A DNA stretch of 64,000 bases, from the NCBI RefSeq assembly GCF_019656235.1, contig NZ_BPLL01000001.1, positions 62,001-126,000 of the forward strand. Direction: 5' to 3'. Both the position numbers and the translations under genes were made by a program. The notes under the pieces are model-generated. The model worked only from the letters and a program-made list of their open reading frames with translations, was not told the origin of the DNA and searched no databases. The stretch is from Apilactobacillus xinyiensis (GTDB lineage Bacteria; Bacillota; Bacilli; Lactobacillales; Lactobacillaceae). Of this stretch, positions 46,381 through 55,487 are shown piece after piece; the first letter of the stretch is position 1, and each line of letters opens with the position of its first letter.

Positions 46381-48483
46381 CTATTTTTCAATCATTTTTT
46401 TAGCATCTTCAATCCAATTTTCAGTATTTTGTTTTATATTGTTAAAACCATCTTTAATGCTAGAACCAAACTTAGAAACACCATTTTTTATGTTTTCCCA
46501 AGTATCAGATCCGCTAGAAGTTTTATTTTTTTCTTGAACCATAGAAGATGCATCTTTAACGTCAAAACTACTGTTTTTAGTGGTTGGAATAATTTGTTGC
46601 ATTTCTTGTTTAAACAACGGACCAACTCCTGTTCCACTTAAATTTTCTAAGTGATGAGTTGCATTAGTATTATCAAAACCTTCCCAAGTAGCCACCACTA
46701 CATCTGGAGTATAACCTATTATCCATTTATCTCTAGTAGCATTACTATCACCAGCATAATCAGCTTCGGTACTTCCAGTTTTACCAGCTACTTGATATCC
46801 ATCTGGCTTAGCATCTACTCCAGTTCCCTCATTAAACACGTTAAGCATCATACTAGTCATTTCGTCAGCTACTTTGCTGCTCATAACTTTAGTAGGATTA
46901 CCATTATCTGTGTTATCAACCACTGTATTACCAGATGCATCTACTATTTTTCTAATGTAGTTAGGTTTAGTCATGGTTCCGCCATTAGCAAAAGCAGTGT
47001 ATGCGCCTGCCATTTCTTGTGGAGAAACTCCCTTAGAGGTACCTCCTAGCGCTAAAGCTAAATTGTTATCGCTTTTACCAATTGGCAAACCAAATTTCTT
47101 AACTGATTCATAACCCTCATCCGTTCCAATTTTATTCAAAAGCCAAACCGCTGGTGCATTCATACTATCGGCTAAAGCCTTATACATTGGAATCGTTCCT
47201 GTATACTGATCATTATAGTTTTTAGGTGTATAGTGATTAGATCCATATGATTTTTTCTTGTTTACTAGACTAGAATCATAAGAATATCCATTTTCCAATG
47301 CTGGAGCATAAACAGCGATTGGTTTTAAAGTTGAACCAGGTTGTCGTTTAATTTGATAGGCACGATTATAGCCTCTAAAAATATGACTTCCACGACCACC
47401 TACAACAGCCATAACGCCTCCATTTTTAGGATTAACAGCGACTGAAGCTGCTTGAACTTTAGTACCGTCAGCAGCATTATTAGGAAACATACTAGGATTA
47501 TTAAATGAATTTTGCATAGCTGTTTGCTGTTGTTGATTTAAATTAGTGTATATTTTGTATCCTTTATTCATAATATCAGATTCAGATATATGGTATTTAT
47601 TAACAGCCTCATCAATGACTGCATCAAAATAATATGGGTACTTATATTTATCCTTATATGAATAGTTATCTTTCAAATTAATCGGTAAAGTTTTTAAATA
47701 ATTAGCCTTGCTTTGAGATAGCTTATTATTTTCCACCATTAATTGTAATACCACATTTCGTCTAGCCTTAGCTAAATCAGGATGGTCGATAGGATTAAAT
47801 CTCCCTGGATTAGTTAACATTCCGGCAATAACTGCCGAGTCTTGAATTGAAAGATTTTTAGCTGGCATCCCAAAATATCTTTGTGACGCATCTTCCACTC
47901 CATAAACCCCATTACCAAAATATGCTGTATTCATATACATAGACAATATTGCATTCTTAGAGTAAACATTTTCCACTTGAATGGATATGAAAAGCTCCTT
48001 AAGTTTTCGACTGTAAGTCTGTTCTTGGGTTAAATATGCATTTTTAACTAGTTGTTGAGTTAAAGTACTACCACCACCACTAATGTAATCACGATGCATC
48101 AATTTGTTTTTAACAACTAATAACATCGCTCTACCAATTCCTTTAATTGAAAAGCCATGTTCATGATAAAAATTACGATCTTCAGTAGATAAAATAGCAT
48201 TTGGAATGTTGGGGGATATTCGCTTAAAGCCTACATAAGTCCCCTTTTGTGAATAAATACTACCTGCCTTATCATCATTAGAATCATATATTCTCGTTGT
48301 TTTTTCCAATGAAGAATGTAAAGTTCCAACGTCAATAGTTTTAGCTACATAAGTGCAATAAGAGCTAATAATAAATATTGCAGTAAGTACAAATATAATT
48401 AAAAATTTAGTTATAAAATATCTTCGCCAAAATGATTTAACTTTAGATAAAAAATAACTAAAATTATTATTTTCTTCCATCAA
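46381..48483 (-). CDS. class A penicillin-binding protein (PBP1A/2A family)
   Basis: Bifunctional transglycosylase/transpeptidase of 700 residues. It has a cytoplasmic N-terminus and one membrane segment (about 23-45). The GT51 motifs EDRNFYEHHGFS (catalytic Glu) and GGGSTLTQQLVKN come next. Transpeptidase motifs follow: SxxK in RQPGSTLKP, SMN, and KTG in VAGKTGSTEADY. A Ser/Asn/Lys-rich C-terminal tail ends it. Closest by pattern to PBP2a of streptococci and PbpF of Bacillus; exact orthology unsettled. Confidence 0.94.
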   Translation of the reverse strand: MMEENNNFSYFLSKVKSFWRRYFITKFLIIFVLTAIFIISSYCTYVAKTIDVGTLHSSLEKTTRIYDSNDDKAGSIYSQKGTYVGFKRISPNIPNAILSTEDRNFYHEHGFSIKGIGRAMLLVVKNKLMHRDYISGGGSTLTQQLVKNAYLTQEQTYSRKLKELFISIQVENVYSKNAILSMYMNTAYFGNGVYGVEDASQRYFGMPAKNLSIQDSAVIAGMLTNPGRFNPIDHPDLAKARRNVVLQLMVENNKLSQSKANYLKTLPINLKDNYSYKDKYKYPYYFDAVIDEAVNKYHISESDIMNKGYKIYTNLNQQQQTAMQNSFNNPSMFPNNAADGTKVQAASVAVNPKNGGVMAVVGGRGSHIFRGYNRAYQIKRQPGSTLKPIAVYAPALENGYSYDSSLVNKKKSYGSNHYTPKNYNDQYTGTIPMYKALADSMNAPAVWLLNKIGTDEGYESVKKFGLPIGKSDNNLALALGGTSKGVSPQEMAGAYTAFANGGTMTKPNYIRKIVDASGNTVVDNTDNGNPTKVMSSKVADEMTSMMLNVFNEGTGVDAKPDGYQVAGKTGSTEADYAGDSNATRDKWIIGYTPDVVVATWEGFDNTNATHHLENLSGTGVGPLFKQEMQQIIPTTKNSSFDVKDASSMVQEKNKTSSGSDTWENIKNGVSKFGSSIKDGFNNIKQNTENWIEDAKKMIEK

Positions 48484-48565
48484 TATTGTTCTCCTTTTAT
48501 AAGGGAATTTTACTTTTAAACAATGACTATTTTACAACAAATTAATATAATTATTCATAATAAAA

Positions 48566-48597
48566 AAGTACATTTAACAAAAATGTTAAATGTACTT
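48566..48597 (-). terminator. terminator of argS
   Basis: Perfect 14-bp stem aagtacatttaaca / tgttaaatgtactt with a 4-nt loop and U-run on the minus strand, directly after the argS stop. Confidence 0.88.
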
Positions 48598-48603
48598 AGT
48601 TCA

Positions 48604-50298
48604 TTACATTGCGTCTGGAGCTTTAACACCAAGCAATCTTAATGATTCTTTCAACACAATAGAAACAGATTTAACCAATGCTAATCGAGCATTTAATTCG
48701 CTGTCATCAGCTAGAATTTTAGAATGAGCATAGTACTTGTTGAATGATTTAGCTAAACGTAATGAATATTTAGCTACAACTGATGGTTCTAATTCTTTAC
48801 ATGCCATTTTAATAATATTTGGAAAATCATTTAGTAACTTACTAGTGTCCCATGATTCTACATCATTAAGTTTGTATGATTCATCACCACTGAAATCTGT
48901 TTTACCAGCTTTTCTCAAAATACTTTCTGCACGAGCATGAGAGTATTGCACGTAAGGACCAGTTTCACCTTCAAAACGTAATTGATCTTCTAAAACAAAA
49001 TCAATATTATTGATTTTTTCATTCTTCAAATCACCAAAGACGATTGCACCAACTCCAACCTCATTAGCAACTTCTTCTTTATTTGGTAAACTTGGATTCT
49101 TTTCTTCAATTTGTTTTTTAGCAATCTCAATTGAATCATTTAGAACTTCATCCAATAGAATAATTCTTCCAGAACGAGTTGATAGTTTTTTACCGTTTAC
49201 TGTAATCAAACCAAATGGAACATGGTATAAATGTTCAGCTGAAGGAACTCCCATTTCTTTAAGTACTGCTTTCAATTGCTTAAAGTAATAAGTTTGTTCT
49301 GAACCTACAACATATAAGTTCATAGCTGGATTATAAGTACGATCACGATATAAGGCAGTAGCTATATCACGAGTAATGTATAGTGAAGCTCCGTCACTCT
49401 TAAGGATAAGTGCTGGGTTTAAGTCATATTTATCCAAGTCAACAATTGTTGCACCTTGTGATTTACTTAAAAGTCCCTTGCCATTCAAAATATCGATAAC
49501 TTCTTGCATTTTATCATTGTAAAATGCCTCACCATTGTAAGTATCAAATTTAACCCCTAATTTATCATAAATTTTATCGAAGGCTTCAATAGATACTTCA
49601 CGGAACCATTTCCATAACTTAATTGCTTCTTCATTTCCGTTTTCTAGTTTTTTGAACCAGTCACGAGCAATGTCATCTAATTCTGGATTTTCTTTGTCTA
49701 ATTTATGGAATTTTACATAGTACTTAACTAAATAGTTAATAGGGTCTTTTTTAACATCTTCTTCGTTACCCCATTTTAAATAAGCAGTAATCAATTTACC
49801 AAATTGAGTACCCCAATCACCTAAATGGTTATCCTTGATTGGATGGTAACCATTTTTAGTTAAAATATTAGCAATTGAGTTTCCAATAACAGTAGATCTT
49901 AAGTGTCCCATTGAAATTGGTTTAGCAATGTTAGGTGATGACATATCGATAGTTACATTGCCAGCTTTACCATCGTTATTAGCACCATAATTGCTACCAT
50001 CTGTTAATACTGATTTAATAACATTATTACTAAATAAGCTCTTATCTAAGAAAAAGTTTACATATGGACCTACTGCAACCACTTTTTCAAAACTATCTTT
50101 TTCAATTTTATCAACAATATCCAAAGCAATTTGTTGTGGTGCTTTACGCAACACCTTAGCTAAAGCAAATGCTGGGAAAGCTAAGTCTCCCATTTCAGAT
50201 GTTTTAGGTCTTTCAATTTTACTATAAATATCTTCAACTGATATTTCGTTGTCAATGGCTTTGTTTACAGCTTGTGAAACTTGTTGTTTATAATCCAT
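48604..50298 (-). CDS. argS: arginine--tRNA ligase
   Basis: Class I synthetase of 564 residues. It has an N-terminal Add-1 tRNA-binding domain (1-~100), HIGH-like SPNIAKPISMGHLRST near 125, and a degenerate KMSKS region (KKLSTRSGRIILLDE), as is usual for ArgRS. The C-terminal DALR anticodon-binding domain closes it. Expression is controlled by a T-box leader. Confidence 0.97.
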   Translation of the reverse strand: MDYKQQVSQAVNKAIDNEISVEDIYSKIERPKTSEMGDLAFPAFALAKVLRKAPQQIALDIVDKIEKDSFEKVVAVGPYVNFFLDKSLFSNNVIKSVLTDGSNYGANNDGKAGNVTIDMSSPNIAKPISMGHLRSTVIGNSIANILTKNGYHPIKDNHLGDWGTQFGKLITAYLKWGNEEDVKKDPINYLVKYYVKFHKLDKENPELDDIARDWFKKLENGNEEAIKLWKWFREVSIEAFDKIYDKLGVKFDTYNGEAFYNDKMQEVIDILNGKGLLSKSQGATIVDLDKYDLNPALILKSDGASLYITRDIATALYRDRTYNPAMNLYVVGSEQTYYFKQLKAVLKEMGVPSAEHLYHVPFGLITVNGKKLSTRSGRIILLDEVLNDSIEIAKKQIEEKNPSLPNKEEVANEVGVGAIVFGDLKNEKINNIDFVLEDQLRFEGETGPYVQYSHARAESILRKAGKTDFSGDESYKLNDVESWDTSKLLNDFPNIIKMACKELEPSVVAKYSLRLAKSFNKYYAHSKILADDSELNARLALVKSVSIVLKESLRLLGVKAPDAM

Positions 50299-50319
50299 AA
50301 TAATTTTTACCTCCTAAAA

Positions 50320-50520
50320 TATAAAAAGTCTCTTACAATTATTAAATTGTAAGAGACGAGTTTTCCCGCGGTACCACTCTAATTGATATAAATCCACTTT
50401 ATAATTTATTTAAATGTGTTCTAAAAAGTGCGATTCGAAATACCAAATTACCCAGCTCTCATCATCCTAGGCTCGCTATCAAATTTAAGTATATCTACTA
50501 TTCTTTTATAATTGAACAAA
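50320..50520 (-). promoter_or_regulatory. T-box riboswitch leader of argS
   Basis: The minus-strand transcript has the T-box core AGAGTGGTACCGCG (50380-50367). A terminator stem gtctcttacaatt / aattgtaagagac (50357-50328) and U-run follow. Stem I includes a GATGAGAGCTGGG element; CGC at 50432-50430 is a possible Arg specifier but CGA nearby cannot be excluded. Confidence 0.9.
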
Positions 50521-50521
50521 A

Positions 50522-50546
50522 AGAAAATTAAATAATTAAATTTTCT
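50522..50546 (-). terminator. terminator-like hairpin after tRNA-Gly
   Basis: Stem agaaaatt / aattttct extended by three more pairs after one mismatch, then UUUUU on the minus strand, directly after the tRNA 3' end and before the argS leader. Confidence 0.6.
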
Positions 50547-50548
50547 AA

Positions 50549-50619
50549 AGCGGGTAACGGGAATCGGACCCGCGACTTAAGCTTGGGAAGCTTATATTTT
50601 ACCACTAAACTATACCCGC
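50549..50619 (-). tRNA. tRNA-Gly, anticodon CCC
   Basis: A 71-nt cloverleaf: acceptor GCGGGTA / TACCCGC with discriminator T, D-arm GTTT-AGTGGTA-AAAT, anticodon stem TAAGC / GCTTA with loop TTCCCAA, so positions 34-36 are CCC, reading GGG. The T-arm is GCGGG-TCCGATT-CCCGT, so position 55 is C where nearly all elongator tRNAs have U (pseudouridine). No CCA is encoded. All stems pair, with G-U at some closing pairs. Confidence 0.92.
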
Positions 50620-50660
50620 ATATGATATGATTATAACATAATCAACATATGCATGTATAA

Positions 50661-50873
50661 TTATTTTTTAGTAATTTTTGCATTCTTCTTGCTTACAATC
50701 GCTCTTTTGTTATATTCATTAACAACTATTGAATCTTCTTTATCATTATCAGTTATAAATACCATTACAGAATTTTCATATATTTTTTCAATCGTTCCAA
50801 AGAAATCATGTTTTAAATAACCAAATTTTGGTGCAGATACATAATCACCAATTTTTAGTTCTTTTTCAGCCAT
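50661..50873 (-). CDS. DUF2187 family protein (KOW-like)
   Basis: A 70-residue protein starting MAEKELKIGDYVSAPKFG, with a small beta-barrel pattern and a basic tail (KKNAKITKK). The start at 50873 is 8 nt after GAGG; GTG and ATG codons at 50882 and 50876 are also in frame. DUF2187/YkvS proteins are small and of unknown function; the fold resembles nucleic-acid-binding KOW domains. Confidence 0.85.
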   Translation of the reverse strand: MAEKELKIGDYVSAPKFGYLKHDFFGTIEKIYENSVMVFITDNDKEDSIVVNEYNKRAIVSKKNAKITKK

Positions 50874-50909
50874 CATTATCACCTCAATTAATAGAATTAA
50901 CGTGATATG

Positions 50910-50938
50910 ATATTACCAAATAAAAACCGCCATATCAA
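50910..50938 (-). promoter_or_regulatory. putative promoter of DUF2187 gene and tRNA-Gly
   Basis: Minus-strand -35 TTGATA (50938-50933), 17-nt spacer, -10 TAATAT (50915-50910), 37 bp before the DUF2187 start. Confidence 0.55.
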
Positions 50939-50966
50939 GACTTAAAACAATTAAAAATTCAATGAT

Positions 50967-51899
50967 TTATTTGTTCAAAACTTCTTCATATTTATTTTTA
51001 ATATAGTCAGCTGAACTTTGTAATTTATCTAATTCTTCTTTAGAAAGTTCTAATTTTAATTGCTTAACAATTCCATTGCGTCCAACAATTGCTGGATATG
51101 ATAAATAAACGCCATATTCTTCTCGATAGTTAGATACCGGAAGTACAGTCATAGCATTATTTAATACCACATTCATTAATCTAACTGCTGCGGTTGCTAC
51201 ACCATAACTAGTATATTTTTTACCGCTAAACACTGTAAATCCACCGTCACGTGCATCTTTATCTAATTGATCTAAATCTAAATTATATTCATCTACTAAA
51301 TCATAAATAGAATGTCCTAAAACATCTACAGTAGACCAAGCAGTAAACTGAGAATTACCATGTTCACCTAGGTTGTAACCATTAACTGATCTAGAATCAA
51401 CACCTACTTTTTTAGCAACTGCACGTTTCATCCTAGCAGAGTCTAATAATGTTCCAGTTCCCATAACGTGTTCTTTAGGTAATCCAGTAAATTTTTGATA
51501 TAGGGATGTAATAACATCAACTGGATTAGTAATGGCTATTAAAATCCCATCAAAACCTGATTCTTTTATTTTGTTAGCAACGTCTACAACATTTCTTTGA
51601 TTAAATGGTAATTCAGCAAAACGATTTCCTTTAGCTTCGGGTGTATCCAAAATACCAATATTTCCTAAAGCTGAAATAATTACATCTGCATCTTTCAATT
51701 CACTATAATCATTAACAATAATGTTAGTATGATACTCCAAATTAGGCATAGCTTCTTCAAAATCAATCGCATCTGCATTTACCTTTTTTTCATTAATATC
51801 AATTAAAACTAAGTCATCTACAAAACCATTAGCCACAATATAATGAGCTACTGTAGAACCTACATGTCCATCACCAATAATACCAACTTTTCTAGACAT
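50967..51899 (-). CDS. L-2-hydroxyisocaproate dehydrogenase-like enzyme (LDH/MDH family)
   Basis: NAD-dependent 2-hydroxyacid dehydrogenase of 310 residues. The start at 51899 (MSRKVGIIGDGHVGS) follows GGAG by 8 nt; the frame extended to 52001 runs over the upstream terminator and is rejected. Motifs are GxGxxG variant GDGHVGS, the acidic residue of VLIDINEKK, TNPVDVIT, and catalytic GEHGNS with His near 198. The KVNADAIDFEEAMPNLEYH stretch and GTGTLLDSARM resemble HicDH of Weissella/Lactobacillus more than lactate dehydrogenase. It would reduce branched 2-keto acids or pyruvate. Confidence 0.88.
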   Translation of the reverse strand: MSRKVGIIGDGHVGSTVAHYIVANGFVDDLVLIDINEKKVNADAIDFEEAMPNLEYHTNIIVNDYSELKDADVIISALGNIGILDTPEAKGNRFAELPFNQRNVVDVANKIKESGFDGILIAITNPVDVITSLYQKFTGLPKEHVMGTGTLLDSARMKRAVAKKVGVDSRSVNGYNLGEHGNSQFTAWSTVDVLGHSIYDLVDEYNLDLDQLDKDARDGGFTVFSGKKYTSYGVATAAVRLMNVVLNNAMTVLPVSNYREEYGVYLSYPAIVGRNGIVKQLKLELSKEELDKLQSSADYIKNKYEEVLNK

Positions 51900-51960
51900 A
51901 AAAACAACTCCTTTTTTAAGAATTTTATCATTATTTTCTAATTTAATAAAGAAAAAATAA

Positions 51961-51983
51961 AAAAAGAGCTTATAGCTCTTTTT
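51961..51983 (-). terminator. terminator at the 3' end of racD
   Basis: Stem aaaaagagct / agctcttttt with 3-nt loop and U-run on the minus strand. The racD stop codon lies inside it, separating the cell-wall operon from the dehydrogenase gene. Confidence 0.8.
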
Positions 51984-52680
51984 TGTTTTTTGCCATTTCA
52001 ATTGTTCTATCTACCAAAACAGACTGAGCATCAACAACATTAAATTTATGGTCTGATGCACGTTCTTGAGCGACTGACAATTCAGTACATCCAAGAATAA
52101 CCACATCACTTTTTAGATCATTAATCATTTCATCGAGAATATGATGATAAAGTTTAGTATTAACTTGATTTTTCTCTTTAACCCATTTATAAATTAATTC
52201 CATTGTTTCTGCTTGAATGTGTTCGGTTGGACTAATTAAATTATATCCCATTGAATTAATCTCATGATCATAGATATGGTCATGAATAGTTCCTTGCGTA
52301 GCAATTAATCCAACATTTTTACATTTAGGGAATGTATTCTTGATAGACTTAACTGCTTCCTTAGGCATGTGTAAAATTGGCGCATTTGCTACAGATTGTA
52401 ATTCATCGTAAAAATAATGTGCTGTATTACATGGTAATGTATAAAAATCTGGTTTTAATAAATTTTGTTGTTTTATATCTTCAACCAAATCAGTTAATGG
52501 ATTTGGTTTACTGTGATCTAGAATATAATCAGTTCGATCAGGAATCGTAGCATGATTAACTAAAATGTAATTTAAATATTCTTGATCGTAGTGTGCATCA
52601 GTACGCTCATTTAAAAGATGAATGTAGCTCTCTGTAGCTTCGGTTCCCATTCCACCGATAATTGAGAAAAAGTTTCTCAT
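51970..52680 (-). CDS. racD: aspartate racemase
   Basis: PLP-independent Asp/Glu racemase of 236 residues. N-terminal IGGMGTEAT is followed by the two catalytic cysteines: Cys84 (LPCNTAHY) and Cys198 (ILGCTELS). It lies 6 nt after a D-aspartate-ligase-like gene, so it probably supplies D-Asp for the peptidoglycan cross-bridge, as RacD/Racfm does in Lactococcus and Enterococcus faecium. Substrate choice is inferred from context. Confidence 0.92.
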   Translation of the reverse strand: MRNFFSIIGGMGTEATESYIHLLNERTDAHYDQEYLNYILVNHATIPDRTDYILDHSKPNPLTDLVEDIKQQNLLKPDFYTLPCNTAHYFYDELQSVANAPILHMPKEAVKSIKNTFPKCKNVGLIATQGTIHDHIYDHEINSMGYNLISPTEHIQAETMELIYKWVKEKNQVNTKLYHHILDEMINDLKSDVVILGCTELSVAQERASDHKFNVVDAQSVLVDRTIEMAKNKKEL

Positions 52681-52686
52681 AAAAAA

Positions 52687-53940
52687 TCATTCCTTATTAA
52701 TTGAAAAGTAACGATCAAAATTCTTCTTATAAATATGTTTCATCCATGTAATTAGTAACCAGCGTTTAAAATTACGGTCTTTACTATACCAGAAAGTTGT
52801 TCCAAATTTACCTTCATTGATTAATTTATTTGCTAAATCTTTTTCAGCATTTTCTTTAGCATATTTTCTAAATACGTTTTTACCAACACCAAGCCATAAA
52901 CTATAGTTATTAACGTCTTTATTACCATAAACTGTATCTTGGTTCTTCAAACTATCATAAACATAGTCTTGAACAACCCAATCAGCTAAATTATATCCAG
53001 CTAATGTAACAAAGAAACTACTACGACCTTGTCTCAAGTTTATTTCAAATAACTTGTAAGATCCATCACGAGAATCATATTTCATATCAAAATTAGCATA
53101 CCCTGTGAATTGAATGTCTTCCAAGAACTTTTGAATCATGTCATAAATTGCTTGATTGTATTCTGGAATAATAGCTACATAGTTACCAATAGACGAAGGT
53201 GAAGGATCTTCTAAAAGCGGATGTCCTAGGCACATCATTTTTACCTTGTGATTTTTGTCAACATAAGCATTCAACACACGCATGTTACTATCATCGCCAG
53301 GAATAAAATCTTGAAGAATTAAATCTGAAGTGTAGCCATTTTCATAAACTTTGGCAACGATATCATTAAATTCTTCTTCCGATTTAATTACAAAAGCCTT
53401 TTTTCTACCTTCAAAATGAATGTCTAACCATTCAACACTATTAGTTGGCTTTAATGCTACTGGATAACCAAAGGGTTGATCAATCTTATCATTATTTTCA
53501 AAATCATTTTTAGTAATAATTTTGGTCTTAGGATAAGGTAAAGAATGTTTGTCACACATATGATAAAAGTTTTCTTTACTATTAAGTTGCTTAATTAAAT
53601 CAAAGCCAACGTATGGACATACAAAGACGTCACTTAACTCATCTTTATGTTTAGAAATAAGTTCAGCATATCCATCACCACAACCAATAAGAATAACTGG
53701 TTCTTTATGACTTGCGTAAACCTTTTTTAATTCACGCATTTCTTCAATCCATTTAGGGTCTTCACTAAATCCTGGGATAGTTGTCAAATCAACTATTTTT
53801 GTATATCTAGTAGGCGCTAGATGAACTTCTGCATAAGCTTTTACTGGTTTATGATATTTTTCATATAATGATCTAGCCATTCCATAGACATTAAAATCAC
53901 TACCTAATAAGATTGGCGTAAATTCTTTTAAATCATTCAT
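52687..53940 (-). CDS. asl: ATP-grasp ligase, probable D-aspartate ligase
   Basis: A 417-residue ATP-grasp carboxylate-amine ligase. It has an N-terminal pre-ATP-grasp domain (PILLGSDFNVYGMARSL), the ATP-binding core (GYPVALKPTNSVEW; LILQDFIPGDDSNMRV) and metal-site LFEINLRQGRSSFF. Length and architecture match Aslfm/AslA, which join D-Asp to the lysine side chain of the peptidoglycan precursor. Location between murE and an aspartate racemase strongly supports this. ATP-grasp ligases share folds, so another amino acid is not excluded. Confidence 0.85.
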   Translation of the reverse strand: MNDLKEFTPILLGSDFNVYGMARSLYEKYHKPVKAYAEVHLAPTRYTKIVDLTTIPGFSEDPKWIEEMRELKKVYASHKEPVILIGCGDGYAELISKHKDELSDVFVCPYVGFDLIKQLNSKENFYHMCDKHSLPYPKTKIITKNDFENNDKIDQPFGYPVALKPTNSVEWLDIHFEGRKKAFVIKSEEEFNDIVAKVYENGYTSDLILQDFIPGDDSNMRVLNAYVDKNHKVKMMCLGHPLLEDPSPSSIGNYVAIIPEYNQAIYDMIQKFLEDIQFTGYANFDMKYDSRDGSYKLFEINLRQGRSSFFVTLAGYNLADWVVQDYVYDSLKNQDTVYGNKDVNNYSLWLGVGKNVFRKYAKENAEKDLANKLINEGKFGTTFWYSKDRNFKRWLLITWMKHIYKKNFDRYFSINKE

Positions 53941-53942
53941 TT

Positions 53943-55475
53943 TTATAATCCCTTCAAAATATTATTAACAACTACTGAATCAGTTTCATAAGGTGTGTCT
54001 ACACCATTAATTTTTTGATATGGATCACGACCCTTACCAGCAACTACAATAATTGAATGTTTATCACCACATAAGATTGCCTGTTTAATTGCTTTTTTAC
54101 GATCTAATTCAAAATGAACATTAACTTTTTGATGATCAATATAAGAATCAATCTCTTTAGCAATGTCTAGCGGGTTTTCAAATCCTGGATCATCTGTAGT
54201 TAAAAATGCTTCATCAGCATTTTCTGTAAGTGCTTTACCAAATCCTTCACGGCGATCAACACCCTTATCACCAGTACTTCCTACTACTACAATCACTTTT
54301 CCTTTTGGACTATTGCTCTTTAAAAATCCTAAAAGTGCATGCATACTGGCATAATTATGTGCATAATCAACATAGATAGTTCCATGATTTTCACTTGGAT
54401 AGGATTCCATTCTGCCTGGTATTACTAGAGACGAAAGTCCTTTTTGCGCATCAGAAACTTGTGATCCAGCAATAGCTGAAGCTATAATAGCCGAAGCTGC
54501 ATTGGATTCATTATAATCACCCACTACTGACAATTGATAATCATCAGCGATAGATAATTTTTTGCATTTATCAGATATGCTCTTAACCTTAATAATATTA
54601 GAGTTTAAATTATCAGTAACGCCTTCAAATTCACAATCAATAGGTAAATTCATCGAATTACTAATACCCTTTCGACTGTATAAATAAATATCATCAGGTT
54701 GAGATGTAGTTTTAGCAGCATAATAAACATCTTTTAGATAATCTGTTTCAGCATTTATTATACAAACTTTAGAGTTAACTAGTAACTGTTCTTTACAGTG
54801 TAAATAATCCGCAAATGTTGGATGTTCATTAGGACCAATGTGATCAGGTGAAATATTTAAAAATATTCCCACGTCAAATTTCAAACCAAACACACGATTT
54901 TTCTTATACGCTTGAGAAGATACTTCCATCACCAAATGTGTCATTCCATTATCGATTGCTTTACGCATATTTTTAAATATATCAATAGATTCTGGAGTTG
55001 TTAGATGTGATTTAAAGCAATCTTTGGGTTTATTACCCAAAACTGTATCGATAGTAGAAAACAGAGCTACTTTATCATTGGTCGTATTTTGTAAAATACT
55101 GCGAGCGAAATAAGACGAAGTAGTTTTACCCTTAGTTCCGGTATAGGCAATAATAAATAATTCATTTTGTGGATAATCATAAAAAGCAGCCCCAATTAAT
55201 GACATTGCCTTTTGAATATCTTTTACTTGAATCGCTAATAAACCATTACCAGCTTCATAACGATGTTCAGAAACATATGCTATTGCCCCTAAGTCTTTGG
55301 CATTTTTTAAATATGCTTCCTTAAAATTACCTTTACAAAAGAAAAGTGTTTTTTCAGTTACTTGTCTAGAATCATAAGTAACATTTTCAAATGTTAATGC
55401 TTTATCAGAATCCACACTAATCAATAAATCATGCTCTTCTAAAATAGTTAATATTTCTGTAAGTCTTAATGACAA
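53943..55475 (-). CDS. murE: UDP-N-acetylmuramoyl-tripeptide synthetase MurE, L-lysine type
   Basis: Adds the third residue of the stem peptide. The N-terminal domain has the YDSRQV motif, the ATP-binding AYTGTKGKTTSSYFARS is near residue 107, and DYAHNYASM and the C-terminal domain follow. The specificity loop reads TTDDPGFENPLDI rather than the DNPR of meso-diaminopimelate enzymes, so lysine is expected. Length 510. It is 12 nt after asnB and 2 nt before the D-Asp ligase gene. Confidence 0.94.
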   Translation of the reverse strand: MSLRLTEILTILEEHDLLISVDSDKALTFENVTYDSRQVTEKTLFFCKGNFKEAYLKNAKDLGAIAYVSEHRYEAGNGLLAIQVKDIQKAMSLIGAAFYDYPQNELFIIAYTGTKGKTTSSYFARSILQNTTNDKVALFSTIDTVLGNKPKDCFKSHLTTPESIDIFKNMRKAIDNGMTHLVMEVSSQAYKKNRVFGLKFDVGIFLNISPDHIGPNEHPTFADYLHCKEQLLVNSKVCIINAETDYLKDVYYAAKTTSQPDDIYLYSRKGISNSMNLPIDCEFEGVTDNLNSNIIKVKSISDKCKKLSIADDYQLSVVGDYNESNAASAIIASAIAGSQVSDAQKGLSSLVIPGRMESYPSENHGTIYVDYAHNYASMHALLGFLKSNSPKGKVIVVVGSTGDKGVDRREGFGKALTENADEAFLTTDDPGFENPLDIAKEIDSYIDHQKVNVHFELDRKKAIKQAILCGDKHSIIVVAGKGRDPYQKINGVDTPYETDSVVVNNILKGL

Positions 55476-55487
55476 TTTAAAAACTCC

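Noticed and set aside
46651-47049. 132-codon plus-strand open frame
   Set aside because: Antisense to the class A PBP gene; composition is typical of a shadow frame, with no ribosome-binding site.
51900-52001. 34-residue N-terminal extension of the hydroxyacid dehydrogenase
   Set aside because: It would be encoded by the racD terminator hairpin; the inner ATG at 51899 has a good SD and the family's usual N-terminus.
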